Origin: CAYONM01 sp964405325
GTDB taxonomy: Bacteria > Planctomycetota > UBA11346
Assembly (NCBI GenBank): GCA_964405325.1
Contig: CAYONM010000237.1
Location: forward strand, 1-5,708
Direction: 5' to 3'
Length of the DNA: 5,708 bases
Below the pieces are notes generated by a model. It did not search any database, was not told the origin of the DNA, and saw only the letters and a program-made list of their open reading frames with translations. Each line of letters opens with the position of its first letter. Position 1 is the first letter of the stretch. Below are positions 1 to 5,563 of the stretch, one piece after another. Made by a program: the position numbers and the translations under genes.

Positions 1-221
1 AGGGCGGCAAAAGATCAAGCGAAATGTAATGTTTATTTATTGACGGGCCCTTAGCCGTGGGCCGATAGATTGGGGGCGATCATCGACCGTCCCAGACCAC
101 TACATTCCCGCGAGGAAGCCAGCCGTCGGTCATGACAGGTTCGGTGTTCCATCACCAGACCTGACCACCATCGTCGGGTCTCCCCCCTTGGCCCGCCGCT
201 CCTCGCCCTAAGCTCCCGCGC
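1..221. other. Upstream non-coding region, no supportable gene
   Basis: I see no convincing gene here. One frame is open from base 1 to a TAG at 52-54 and could be the last 17 codons of a gene lying to the left, but those residues show no recognisable family. An AT-rich stretch (about 23-40) precedes TTGACG at 40-45; GATAGA at 64-69, 18 nt further on, is a poor -10 match, so this is only a tentative promoter for the protease-trpS pair. GGCCC at 46-50 can pair with GGGCC at 59-63. The pyrimidine-rich stretch just before 222 lacks a ribosome binding site. Confidence 0.4.
40..69 (+). promoter_or_regulatory. Tentative sigma-70-like promoter upstream of the protease-trpS pair
   Basis: TTGACG (40-45) matches the -35 consensus at five of six positions and follows an AT-rich stretch that could act as an UP element. 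The -10 candidate GATAGA (64-69) at 18-nt spacing matches at only three positions, so the call is weak. It would give a leader of roughly 145 nt before the ATG at 222. Confidence 0.25.
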
Positions 222-890
222 ATGCAACAGCAACCGGGCCTGTATCTGGGGCATCTCGTACGGGTGCCGGTGTTTGCCGATCTCGGCGCTGCCCTGATGG
301 TGCTTTTCGTCCTGTTCTTCTGGCAGGGCTGGTCCCTGGATCAGCGCCTGATGGTGTTGATCGCGCTGTTCGTCGCCATTGTCCTGCATGAGCTGGGGCA
401 TGCTCTGGTGGCACGCCGGAAGGGCATGGCTGGGGTGACCATCGTCATCAGCGCCTTGGGTGGCTACTGCAGCTACCTGCCGGGGAGTAGTGGCCGCGGC
501 CAGACGCTGATCAGCCTGGCCGGGCCGCTGATGAACGGCGTGGTGGTGCTGGTCAGCTGGCTGCTGATGGAGCTGCTGGCCTGGCAGGTCACCAACATTG
601 AACCGGGCAGTTTTATGGCAATTCTCGCCATGCAGCTGAGTTTCATCTTCTACATCAACATCGTGCTGGGGGTGTTCAACATCCTGCCCATCTACCCGCT
701 GGATGGCGGTCAGGCGATGCTGCATTTCCTGGCCAGATCCGGCAATCAGGTCCTGGCGCGCAAGGCCACCTTGTGGAGCAGCCTGCTGCTGGGTGGCGCG
801 GTGCTGGCGCTGTTCTTGCAGTTCGGGGCCATTTTCATGGTCCTGCTGATGGCGTATCTCATGTTCCAAGCGTGGAGTCATTTGTCGTGA
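222..890 (+). CDS. Site-2-protease-type M50 family membrane zinc metalloprotease
   Basis: Predicted 222-residue integral membrane protease of the M50 family, which cleaves substrates within the membrane. Seen in the sequence: the zinc-binding HELGH at residues 56-60 inside a hydrophobic helix, the second family motif NILPIYPLDGGQ at 153-164 with D161 as the expected third zinc ligand, and a GPLMN stretch at 101-105. Several hydrophobic segments (about 22-34, 43-56, 105-121, 135-151, 185-213) make it nearly all membrane. No PDZ or CBS domain is present, so this is the minimal short form. The ATG is the only start candidate after an in-frame stop at 162-164; the N-terminal GLYLGHLVRVPVFAD resembles the usual beginning of the family. 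No clear Shine-Dalgarno sequence precedes it. The stop overlaps the GTG of trpS by 4 bp. The substrate is unknown; such genes next to trpS are, to my knowledge, housekeeping neighbours in gammaproteobacteria. The family call is firm, the physiological role is not. Confidence 0.9.
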   Translation: MQQQPGLYLGHLVRVPVFADLGAALMVLFVLFFWQGWSLDQRLMVLIALFVAIVLHELGHALVARRKGMAGVTIVISALGGYCSYLPGSSGRGQTLISLAGPLMNGVVVLVSWLLMELLAWQVTNIEPGSFMAILAMQLSFIFYINIVLGVFNILPIYPLDGGQAMLHFLARSGNQVLARKATLWSSLLLGGAVLALFLQFGAIFMVLLMAYLMFQAWSHLS

Positions 891-1861
891 AACGCATGTT
901 GTCCGGTTTGCAGCCTTCGGGCCAACTCCACCTCGGCAATTACGCCGGGGCGATCAAACAGTTTTTGGAATTGCAGGCCAGCCACGAACTGTTCGTGTTC
1001 GTCGCCAGCTACCACGCCCTGACCAGCCTGCGCGATGCGGACGAATTGCGGGCCAACACCCAGCAGGTGGTGATCGACTACCTGGCCTTCGGCCTGGATC
1101 CGCAGCGCTGCCACATCTATTTGCAACAGGACCTGCCCGAGGTCACCGAACTGTGCTGGATCCTCAGTTGCCTCTGCCCCATGCACCTGATGGACAAGGG
1201 AGTCAGCTACAAGGACAAGGTCGCCAAGGGCCTGGCTGCCAACGTCGGTCTGTTCAGCTACCCCATCCTGCAGGCGGCCGACATCCTGATCGTCGATCCG
1301 GACGTGGTCCCGGTGGGCAAGGACCAGATCCAGCACATCGAGATCTGCCGCGACCTGGCCGGCAAGATCAACCACCACTACGGCGACGAGCTGCTGAAGC
1401 TGCCCGACTACCAGGTGCGCGAGAACGCCGCCTTGGTGCCGGGCATCGATGGCCAGAAGATGTCCAAGAGCTACGGCAACACCATCGACCCCTTCATGGC
1501 CGAGAAGCCCTTGCGCAAGCGGATCATGAAGATCAAAACCGACTCCACGCCACAGGAGCAGGCCAAGGACCCCAGCGGCTGTCCGGTGTACCAGATCTTT
1601 TGTGCCATGGCCGGGGAGGCCGATCCGCGTAGCCAGGATCTGGCTGGTCGCTACCGCGCCGGCGGCATGGGCTACGGCCATGCCAAGCAGGCCCTGTTCG
1701 AGCTGATCATGGACGAATTCGGCCCAGCCCGGCAACGGCGCGAACAGCTGATGCAGGACCCTGGTCAGGTGGATGCCGTGTTGCGGCAAGGCGCCGACGC
1801 GGCACGGGCGGCGGCGGTGCCGGTGCTGGATCGGGTTCGGCGGGCGGTTGGTTTGCGGTGA
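887..1861 (+). CDS. trpS: Tryptophan--tRNA ligase (tryptophanyl-tRNA synthetase)
   Basis: Cytoplasmic class I aminoacyl-tRNA synthetase that charges tRNA-Trp with tryptophan using ATP. The 324-residue product is close to the usual length of about 330. Visible signatures: the HIGH-type site in PSGQLHLGNYAGA (residues 10-22), VFVASYHALT (37-46), the stretch AADILIVDPDVVPVGKDQIQH (130-150, tryptophan/adenylate pocket region), and the KMSKS loop at 191-195, followed by the helical C-terminal anticodon-binding part. I start it at the GTG at 887 because GGAG at 874-877 lies 9 nt upstream; the ATG at 896 would be too far from that site, and longer in-frame extensions run inside the protease gene. 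The 4-bp overlap (GTGA) with the upstream gene suggests translational coupling and a shared mRNA. No T-box or tryptophan leader was seen. All catalytic motifs are intact. Identification is essentially certain; only the start could move by three codons. Confidence 0.97.
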   Translation: MKRMLSGLQPSGQLHLGNYAGAIKQFLELQASHELFVFVASYHALTSLRDADELRANTQQVVIDYLAFGLDPQRCHIYLQQDLPEVTELCWILSCLCPMHLMDKGVSYKDKVAKGLAANVGLFSYPILQAADILIVDPDVVPVGKDQIQHIEICRDLAGKINHHYGDELLKLPDYQVRENAALVPGIDGQKMSKSYGNTIDPFMAEKPLRKRIMKIKTDSTPQEQAKDPSGCPVYQIFCAMAGEADPRSQDLAGRYRAGGMGYGHAKQALFELIMDEFGPARQRREQLMQDPGQVDAVLRQGADAARAAAVPVLDRVRRAVGLR

Positions 1862-2011
1862 TTTCGGCGTCTGGAGCTGCAGCTGGACAGTCCGCAGCCA
1901 AGCGGCACACGGCAAGACCTGGCAAATGGTGCATCAGAAGCCAAAACGTGCCCGACTGAGGCATCAAGAGCGCTGGATGATTCGCCAAACGGGGCACCAT
2001 CCCCTGGGACC

Positions 2012-2028
2012 GCAGGCGTCCCGCCTGC
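2012..2028. repeat. REP-like palindrome (7-bp stem, 3-nt loop)
   Basis: GCAGGCG (2012-2018), TCC, then CGCCTGC (2022-2028) form a perfect 7-bp inverted repeat. With its flanks (CTGGGACC before, CTCGG after) it matches a GC-rich intergenic repeat style that I recall as widely dispersed in several high-GC bacteria; this recall is not verified here. Only one copy is present in the window, so repeat status rests on recognition and not on internal copies. As RNA it could fold into a tight hairpin and may shield the 3' end of the trpS transcript. Confidence 0.5.
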
Positions 2029-2082
2029 CTCGGACATGCAAACATGCCACCTGCAGGGCGCGGTCTGGTCGAACGCTGCTTT

Positions 2083-2097
2083 TTCACATTGAGTGAA
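2083..2097. promoter_or_regulatory. Small perfect dyad upstream of gmd, possible operator
   Basis: TTCAC (2083-2087), a 5-bp spacer ATTGA, and GTGAA (2093-2097) form a perfect 5-5-5 dyad lying 47 bp before the gmd start. A weak -35-like TTGAGT (2089-2094) sits within it. This could be a protein-binding site or a chance palindrome; no regulator is identified. Confidence 0.2.
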
Positions 2098-2144
2098 CGC
2101 GACTTGCCCAACAATGCCGCCTCAATTCCAGGGAGCCGGTTGGC

Positions 2145-3233
2145 ATGGCCACAGTTGCGTTGATCACCGGGGTCACCGGTCAGGACGGCAGTTATCTCGC
2201 CGAACTGCTTTTAGAGAAGGGCTACGAGGTTCACGGCATCAAGCGTCGCGCCTCCAGCTTCAACACCGAGCGTGTCGACCACATCTACCAGGACATCCAC
2301 GAGCAGAACCGCAGCTTCACTCTGCACTACGGCGACCTGGCTGACAGCTCCAACATCGGCCGTCTGGTCCGCGAGCTGCAGCCGGACGAGGTCTACAACC
2401 TCGGCGCGCAATCCCACGTCGGCGTCAGCTTCGAATGCCCGGAATACACCGCCGATGTCGACGGTATGGGCACCCTGCGCTTCCTGGATGCCATCAAGAG
2501 CGCTGGTCTGAAGGACAAAACCCGTTTCTACCAAGCCAGCACCTCCGAGCTTTACGGCAAAGTCCAAGAGATCCCACAAACCGAGACCACGCCCTTCTAC
2601 CCCAGAAGCCCCTACGCCGCCGCCAAGTTGTACGCCTACTGGATTACGGTGAACTACCGCGAAGCCTACGGCCTGTACGCCTGCAACGGCATCCTGTTCA
2701 ATCACGAATCCCCGCGCCGTGGTGAAACCTTCGTCACCCGCAAAATCACCCGCGGCATGGCTCGCATTGCCTTAGGCCTGCAAGACTGTCTTTACATGGG
2801 CAACATCGAAGCCAAGCGCGACTGGGGCCACGCCAAAGACTACGTCGAAATGCAGTGGCTGATGCTGCAGCAAGCCCAGCCGGATGACTTCGTCATCGCC
2901 ACCGGCAAGCAATACAGCGTCCGCCAATTCATCGAAGCCGTCGCCAAGCGCCTGGACATCAACATCGAATGGCAAGGCAAGGACGCCGAAGAAGTCGGCA
3001 TCAACACGGCCACCGGCAAGCCGATCATCAAAATCGATCCCCGCTACTTCCGCCCAACCGAGGTCGAAACCCTCCTCGGCGACCCCGCCAAAGCCAAGAC
3101 CAAGCTAGGCTGGGTGCCAAAGATCAGTTTCGAGCAGATGGTCGACGAGATGACCGAAGTCGATCTGGCCATAGCCAAACGAGATCAGGTACTGGTGAAA
3201 AACGGGTACCAGGCGTTTGAGTTCAATGAGTGA
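2145..3233 (+). CDS. gmd: GDP-mannose 4,6-dehydratase
   Basis: Cytoplasmic short-chain dehydrogenase/reductase that converts GDP-D-mannose to GDP-4-keto-6-deoxy-D-mannose, the branch-point precursor of GDP-L-fucose, GDP-D-rhamnose and related deoxysugars of surface glycans. The 362-residue protein has the NADP-binding GVTGQDGSYLAE at 9-20, KRRASSFNTERVDHIY at 33-48, the catalytic STSELYG at 132-138 (T133 and E135), the YxxxK pair Y157/K161 in YAAAKLYAYW, FNHESPRRGETFVTRKI at 185-201, RDWGHAKDYVE at 225-235 and YFRPTEVETLLGD at 301-313. All residues expected for activity are present and the length is normal. AGGGAG at 2130-2135, 9 nt before the ATG, supports the start. GDP-fucose synthase or a reductase partner is usual next door but is absent here; the gene stands alone between a repeat-bearing gap and a convergent gene 2 bp away. 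Codon use matches trpS rather than wzz. Confidence 0.97.
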   Translation: MATVALITGVTGQDGSYLAELLLEKGYEVHGIKRRASSFNTERVDHIYQDIHEQNRSFTLHYGDLADSSNIGRLVRELQPDEVYNLGAQSHVGVSFECPEYTADVDGMGTLRFLDAIKSAGLKDKTRFYQASTSELYGKVQEIPQTETTPFYPRSPYAAAKLYAYWITVNYREAYGLYACNGILFNHESPRRGETFVTRKITRGMARIALGLQDCLYMGNIEAKRDWGHAKDYVEMQWLMLQQAQPDDFVIATGKQYSVRQFIEAVAKRLDINIEWQGKDAEEVGINTATGKPIIKIDPRYFRPTEVETLLGDPAKAKTKLGWVPKISFEQMVDEMTEVDLAIAKRDQVLVKNGYQAFEFNE

Positions 3234-3235
3234 AT

Positions 3236-3817
3236 TCAGGCTGATTCAGCAGAGGAGGCAGGGAGAATGACCTCCACTCGTGTTCCCAAAACAGGCAATT
3301 CAACGACCAGCTCATGATCACCACGACGTTCCCGAATGACGCCGGATTGACCGGCAAAGGTTCCTTGGACCAGGCGCACCTGCTGCCCGGGCTGAAGATG
3401 CGGGTTGATCACGACTTGGCCCATGGGCTTATCCAGCAAGCTTTTCAATTGGCGCAATGCGTCTGTCATCTCATCGGCATCCGGCACCGCAAGAATAGTC
3501 ACCGGCAGGCCGCTGGGGAGGAGGTCATCACGATGACAGTCGGCGGCAAAAAGGTAGCCACCCAGCAACGCGCGCTGATGCCGGCGCCAACCTTTGCCGG
3601 GTCGATGGGTATAGCGATGCTCAATGAAGTGGCAGTTGGCTATTCCCTGGTCCATCAGGTGTCGACGATACCGACCGAGCCGCGATCCAGGAACTTGGGC
3701 CACCCACCACCGTCGTACCCTGGTATCCAAAAGGTCATCAGGAAAGGCTGCGCAAGAGCCAACCTGATGATTGGTCGGACGACGTGCTGCGCTCGGCTGA
3801 TCGTTGCTGGCTAGCAT
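3236..3817 (-). CDS. Specialised NusG-family transcription antitermination factor (RfaH/UpxY/LoaP-like)
   Basis: Predicted NusG paralogue that binds RNA polymerase and promotes read-through of one or a few long operons. With the start chosen here it has 193 residues. An NGN-type domain begins at RRWWVAQVPGSRLGRY (35-50), includes ALLGGYLFAA (83-92, equivalent of the conserved GY-hydrophobic segment of NusG) and ends near 128. After a short linker, LQPGQQVRLVQGTFAGQSGVI (141-161) is a clear KOW motif, continuing as beta strands to about residue 187. It is not housekeeping nusG, since no secE or ribosomal protein genes adjoin it; instead it lies between gmd and a divergent wzz, as such factors do in polysaccharide loci. 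The start is uncertain: the frame stays open to an ATG at 3844 and a TTG at 3913, and none has a convincing ribosome binding site. I prefer the ATG at 3817 because the extra residues do not look like domain sequence. The target operon and the RfaH, UpxY or LoaP subtype cannot be fixed by eye. Confidence 0.85.
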   Translation of the reverse strand: MLASNDQPSAARRPTNHQVGSCAAFPDDLLDTRVRRWWVAQVPGSRLGRYRRHLMDQGIANCHFIEHRYTHRPGKGWRRHQRALLGGYLFAADCHRDDLLPSGLPVTILAVPDADEMTDALRQLKSLLDKPMGQVVINPHLQPGQQVRLVQGTFAGQSGVIRERRGDHELVVELPVLGTRVEVILPASSAESA

Positions 3818-3919
3818 ACTGCCTAAGGTTGCCAGGATAGGCATTTTGCAAGGCGCTAACTGAACGGGAGTAGTCAGGTCGCAACATCTTCTTGGGTAAT
3901 GAGTTGATTTCAAGGATCG

Positions 3920-3948
3920 ATCTAATGCAGAATTCTTCCTGATGGCAA
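3920..3948 (-). promoter_or_regulatory. Weak candidate promoter for the NusG paralogue
   Basis: On the minus strand TTGCCA (3948-3943) matches the -35 consensus at five of six positions, and TTAGAT (3925-3920) follows at 17-nt spacing but matches the -10 at only three. If real, transcription would begin near 3913, which would favour the downstream ATG starts (3844 or 3817) over the TTG at 3913. Confidence 0.2.
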
Positions 3949-4059
3949 GCGGTGAATCAATGCCTCTTGCTCACCATTTGGTACATCCCATCATTTCCCA
4001 CCCTTAGGCAAGCGGGCCTGTACATTTGCCGGATTGTTCGCCAGGAAGGCTGGGGCCCC

Positions 4060-4078
4060 CGCTTTCATGCGCGAAGCG
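4060..4078 (+). other. Potential RNA hairpin in the wzz leader
   Basis: CGCTT (4060-4064) plus C4066 pairs with G4073 plus AAGCG (4074-4078), leaving T4065 bulged and the six-base loop ATGCGC (4067-4072). It lies about 42 nt before the wzz start. It is not followed by a T run, so it is not a typical intrinsic terminator. An alternative fold uses CCCGCT (4058-4063) to pair with AGCGGG upstream, so the two structures are mutually exclusive. Confidence 0.35.
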
Positions 4079-4095
4079 TTGAGGCACATATTTTA

Positions 4096-4110
4096 GGGAT
4101 AAGTTGTCCC
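4096..4110 (+). other. Small hairpin just upstream of the wzz start
   Basis: GGGATA (4096-4101), loop AGT (4102-4104) and TGTCCC (4105-4110) form a 6-bp stem with one G-U pair, ending 10 nt before the ATG. It could occlude or replace the usual ribosome binding site, which is otherwise very weak here. Confidence 0.3.
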
Positions 4111-4120
4111 CGAGTACTAC

Positions 4121-5401
4121 ATGAACCATAATGCCCAAAACTATTCAGGTGAAAAACCAAGCCAAAAGATTAGGCAGGTTACGGATCAGAAGACCGGTGA
4201 ACAGCTGCAGATAGTCTATGCTATCCCACCAGCGCTCATTGAAGGTGCTGGTGGTTTAGATGAAAAGGGCGTTGAACTTGCTGACTTGGTTCAAAGGCTT
4301 TGGCATGGCAAGTGGCTCATTATGGCAGGCGGGTTGCTAGGTATGGCAATAGGGGTCATCAATGCGTTGTCCCTACCAAATGTCTTTACTGCCGAGGTGA
4401 CGGCCTTGCCGCCATCGAATGAAAGCGGGACTGCAGGCATTGCCCAATACGCCGGTCTTGCTGCGATGGCTGGTGTCCAGCTTCCAACAGGCCCCGCTAG
4501 TTCTGTTGATGAAATCATGGCTATATTGAGCAGCCGTCGGTTAGCAGAACCGCTGATTGAACGCTTTGAGTTGGCCAAATATTACTTTGAGAATCCTGAA
4601 GCAATACCCCGCGAAGATCTGCTGGATGCCTTTAGTAATGACTTTTCAGCTAAGCATAGCGCGAAAAACAACCAGATTATTTTTGGTTATACCCACGAGA
4701 AGCCTACAGTTGCTTTGGCAGTTACGCAGGCTGCAGCAGAAGGCTTGAAGACTGTGTTTAATCAGATCCATCAATCAGAGGCTCGTCGTGAATTGGCTTT
4801 TTTAGGGGATCGTTTGGAACAGGCCCATAGAGACCAACAGAGTGCTATGGAGTCGATGGCTGTCTTTCAGCGTGAGACAGGTGCGGTTGAAATAGAAGCC
4901 CAGACCAAGGCAACTATTGAAGCCATAGCTTCACTCCAAGGAGAATTGATTGCTCAGCAGGTCGAGCTGCGTGCGCTATTGGCAAGTCAGGTGAGCGAGG
5001 GAAACCCGCGAATTCAACTTTTGCAAGAACGAATAGCGGCAGCGAGCGAGCAGATGCGTAGCTTGTTAGGTACAGAGCGCGTTGAAGACGGCGTTCTGGT
5101 TGCGCTTGGAACGGCTCCGGAGCTGAGCGTGCAATATCTTGGTTTATTGCGCGAGGTCAGAAAACAGGAAGCCATACTGAATGCGGTCACGACTCAACAT
5201 CAAGCTGCCGAGGTGAATGTCGCGCGCGCCGGTGATGCCGTTACTATAGTCGATGCGGCTGTTTTGCCCGAGAAGAAAAGTGGCCCAGCTCGCTCATACA
5301 TTGTTGTTTTATCGACAGTTGTTGGCGGCATGCTTGGAATAATGATTGTTTTTCTGCCGTGCTTCGTTGGGCTGTTACGCGAAAAGGACGTGGTAGGATA
5401 A
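4121..5401 (+). CDS. Wzz-family polysaccharide chain-length determinant / co-polymerase (capsule or EPS type)
   Basis: Inner-membrane polysaccharide co-polymerase of 426 residues; such proteins set polymer length in Wzx/Wzy pathways or act in capsule export. Order of parts: a polar cytoplasmic N-terminus of about 55 residues, a Wzz-type entry VELADLVQRLWHGKW (51-65), TM1 at about 66-84, a periplasmic region containing IAQYAGLAAMAGVQLPTG (107-124, typical of larger Wzz/EPS members), a long charged helical or coiled-coil stretch (about 218-320), then VLPEKKSGPARSYIVVLS (381-398), the proline-containing motif leading into TM2 (about 393-415), and a short cytoplasmic tail. There is no Walker motif or tyrosine-rich tail, so no fused BY-kinase. 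The ATG has only a weak ribosome binding site (CGAG at 4111-4114). The gene is visibly less G+C-rich than trpS and gmd. It is the first rightward gene after the divergent NusG paralogue and probably opens the polysaccharide operon. The exact class (O-antigen, capsule or EPS) is undetermined. Confidence 0.9.
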   Translation: MNHNAQNYSGEKPSQKIRQVTDQKTGEQLQIVYAIPPALIEGAGGLDEKGVELADLVQRLWHGKWLIMAGGLLGMAIGVINALSLPNVFTAEVTALPPSNESGTAGIAQYAGLAAMAGVQLPTGPASSVDEIMAILSSRRLAEPLIERFELAKYYFENPEAIPREDLLDAFSNDFSAKHSAKNNQIIFGYTHEKPTVALAVTQAAAEGLKTVFNQIHQSEARRELAFLGDRLEQAHRDQQSAMESMAVFQRETGAVEIEAQTKATIEAIASLQGELIAQQVELRALLASQVSEGNPRIQLLQERIAAASEQMRSLLGTERVEDGVLVALGTAPELSVQYLGLLREVRKQEAILNAVTTQHQAAEVNVARAGDAVTIVDAAVLPEKKSGPARSYIVVLSTVVGGMLGIMIVFLPCFVGLLREKDVVG

Positions 5402-5563
5402 AGGGTTGCGAACGAGGCAATGGCCTTGATTCCTTCTCAACTATTTTCTGTAGTGCACATTCCTTTGACAAGCAAAGATCACCGTGTCAATTTGTTGACT
5501 AAAGAGTGCATTGGTGTTTTCGCTTACGTCAAATGATAGGTTAAATACAGCAGGGAGATAAGC
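5402..5563 (+). other. wzz-dehydrogenase intergenic region
   Basis: A 162-bp gap with no credible gene. It begins with a weak hairpin at 5413-5428 and contains two -35-like hexamers, TTGACA (5465-5470) and TTGACT (5495-5500), neither followed at normal spacing by a good -10. It ends with the strong AGGGAG ribosome binding site at 5552-5557. The gap is long for adjacent operon genes, so an internal promoter is possible but not shown. Confidence 0.4.
5413..5428 (+). terminator. Weak terminator-like hairpin after wzz
   Basis: CGAGGC (5413-5418), loop AATG and GCCTTG (5423-5428) form a 6-bp stem with one G-U pair, 12 nt after the wzz stop. It is followed by ATTCCTTCTC, which is pyrimidine-rich but not a proper T run. 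At best it is a weak or conditional terminator; a polysaccharide operon served by a NusG-like antiterminator could read through it. Confidence 0.25.

Larger units (their letters stand above)
1862..2144. other. trpS-gmd intergenic region with repeat palindrome and dyad
   Basis: This 283-bp gap has no credible gene. The open frames that cross it on either strand are low-complexity shadows; one on the minus strand reads SEAGGTPAVPG, the spurious peptide produced by a dispersed GC-rich repeat. It contains the palindrome at 2012-2028, the dyad at 2083-2097 and the gmd ribosome binding site at 2130-2135. No uridine-tailed terminator hairpin after trpS was found by eye. Confidence 0.55.
3818..4120. 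promoter_or_regulatory. Divergent regulatory region between the NusG paralogue and wzz
   Basis: About 300 bp without a gene (about 207 bp if the NusG paralogue starts at the TTG at 3913). It must hold the promoters for both divergent genes. The wzz-proximal 100 bases are unusually structure-prone: AGCGGG (4011-4016) can pair with CCCGCT (4058-4063), GGGGCCCC (4052-4059) is self-complementary, and there are hairpins at 4060-4078 and 4096-4110. The GC-rich patch at 4040-4078 stands out from the AT-richer coding sequence that follows. No exact ops (GGCGGTAG) or JUMPStart sequence was found. This is the natural place for a recruitment element for the NusG-like factor, but that is inference. Confidence 0.45.

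Noticed and set aside
132..164. Possible 10-residue leader peptide upstream of the protease
   Set aside because: The SD-like GAGGAA at 112-117 is too far from the ATG, the peptide has no regulatory codon run, and no attenuator stem follows.
51..881. 276-residue open frame on the minus strand opposite the protease gene
   Set aside because: It is glutamine- and histidine-rich low-complexity sequence with no family features, and it lies antisense to a gene with intact zinc-protease motifs; a G+C-driven shadow.
878..1915. 345-residue open frame on the minus strand opposite trpS
   Set aside because: Mirror of a high-GC gene; the translation is repetitive in V, L, Q, D and H and lacks domain character, while trpS on the plus strand has all synthetase motifs.
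1707..2114. Minus-strand frame crossing the trpS-gmd gap
   Set aside because: Overlaps the trpS 3' end and reads through the palindromic repeat; its peptide is the kind of spurious product such repeats give.
3231..3248. Hairpin at the gmd/NusG-paralogue junction as an intrinsic terminator
   Set aside because: The stem is short, A/T-rich and bulged, with no T run on either side; kept only as an observation about overlapping gene ends.
3314..3814. Plus-strand 166-residue frame opposite the NusG paralogue
   Set aside because: No recognisable domain, whereas the minus strand encodes clear NGN and KOW segments.
4011..4120. Search for an exact ops/JUMPStart element before wzz
   Set aside because: No GGCGGTAG or close variant was found on the plus strand, so classical RfaH recruitment is not claimed.
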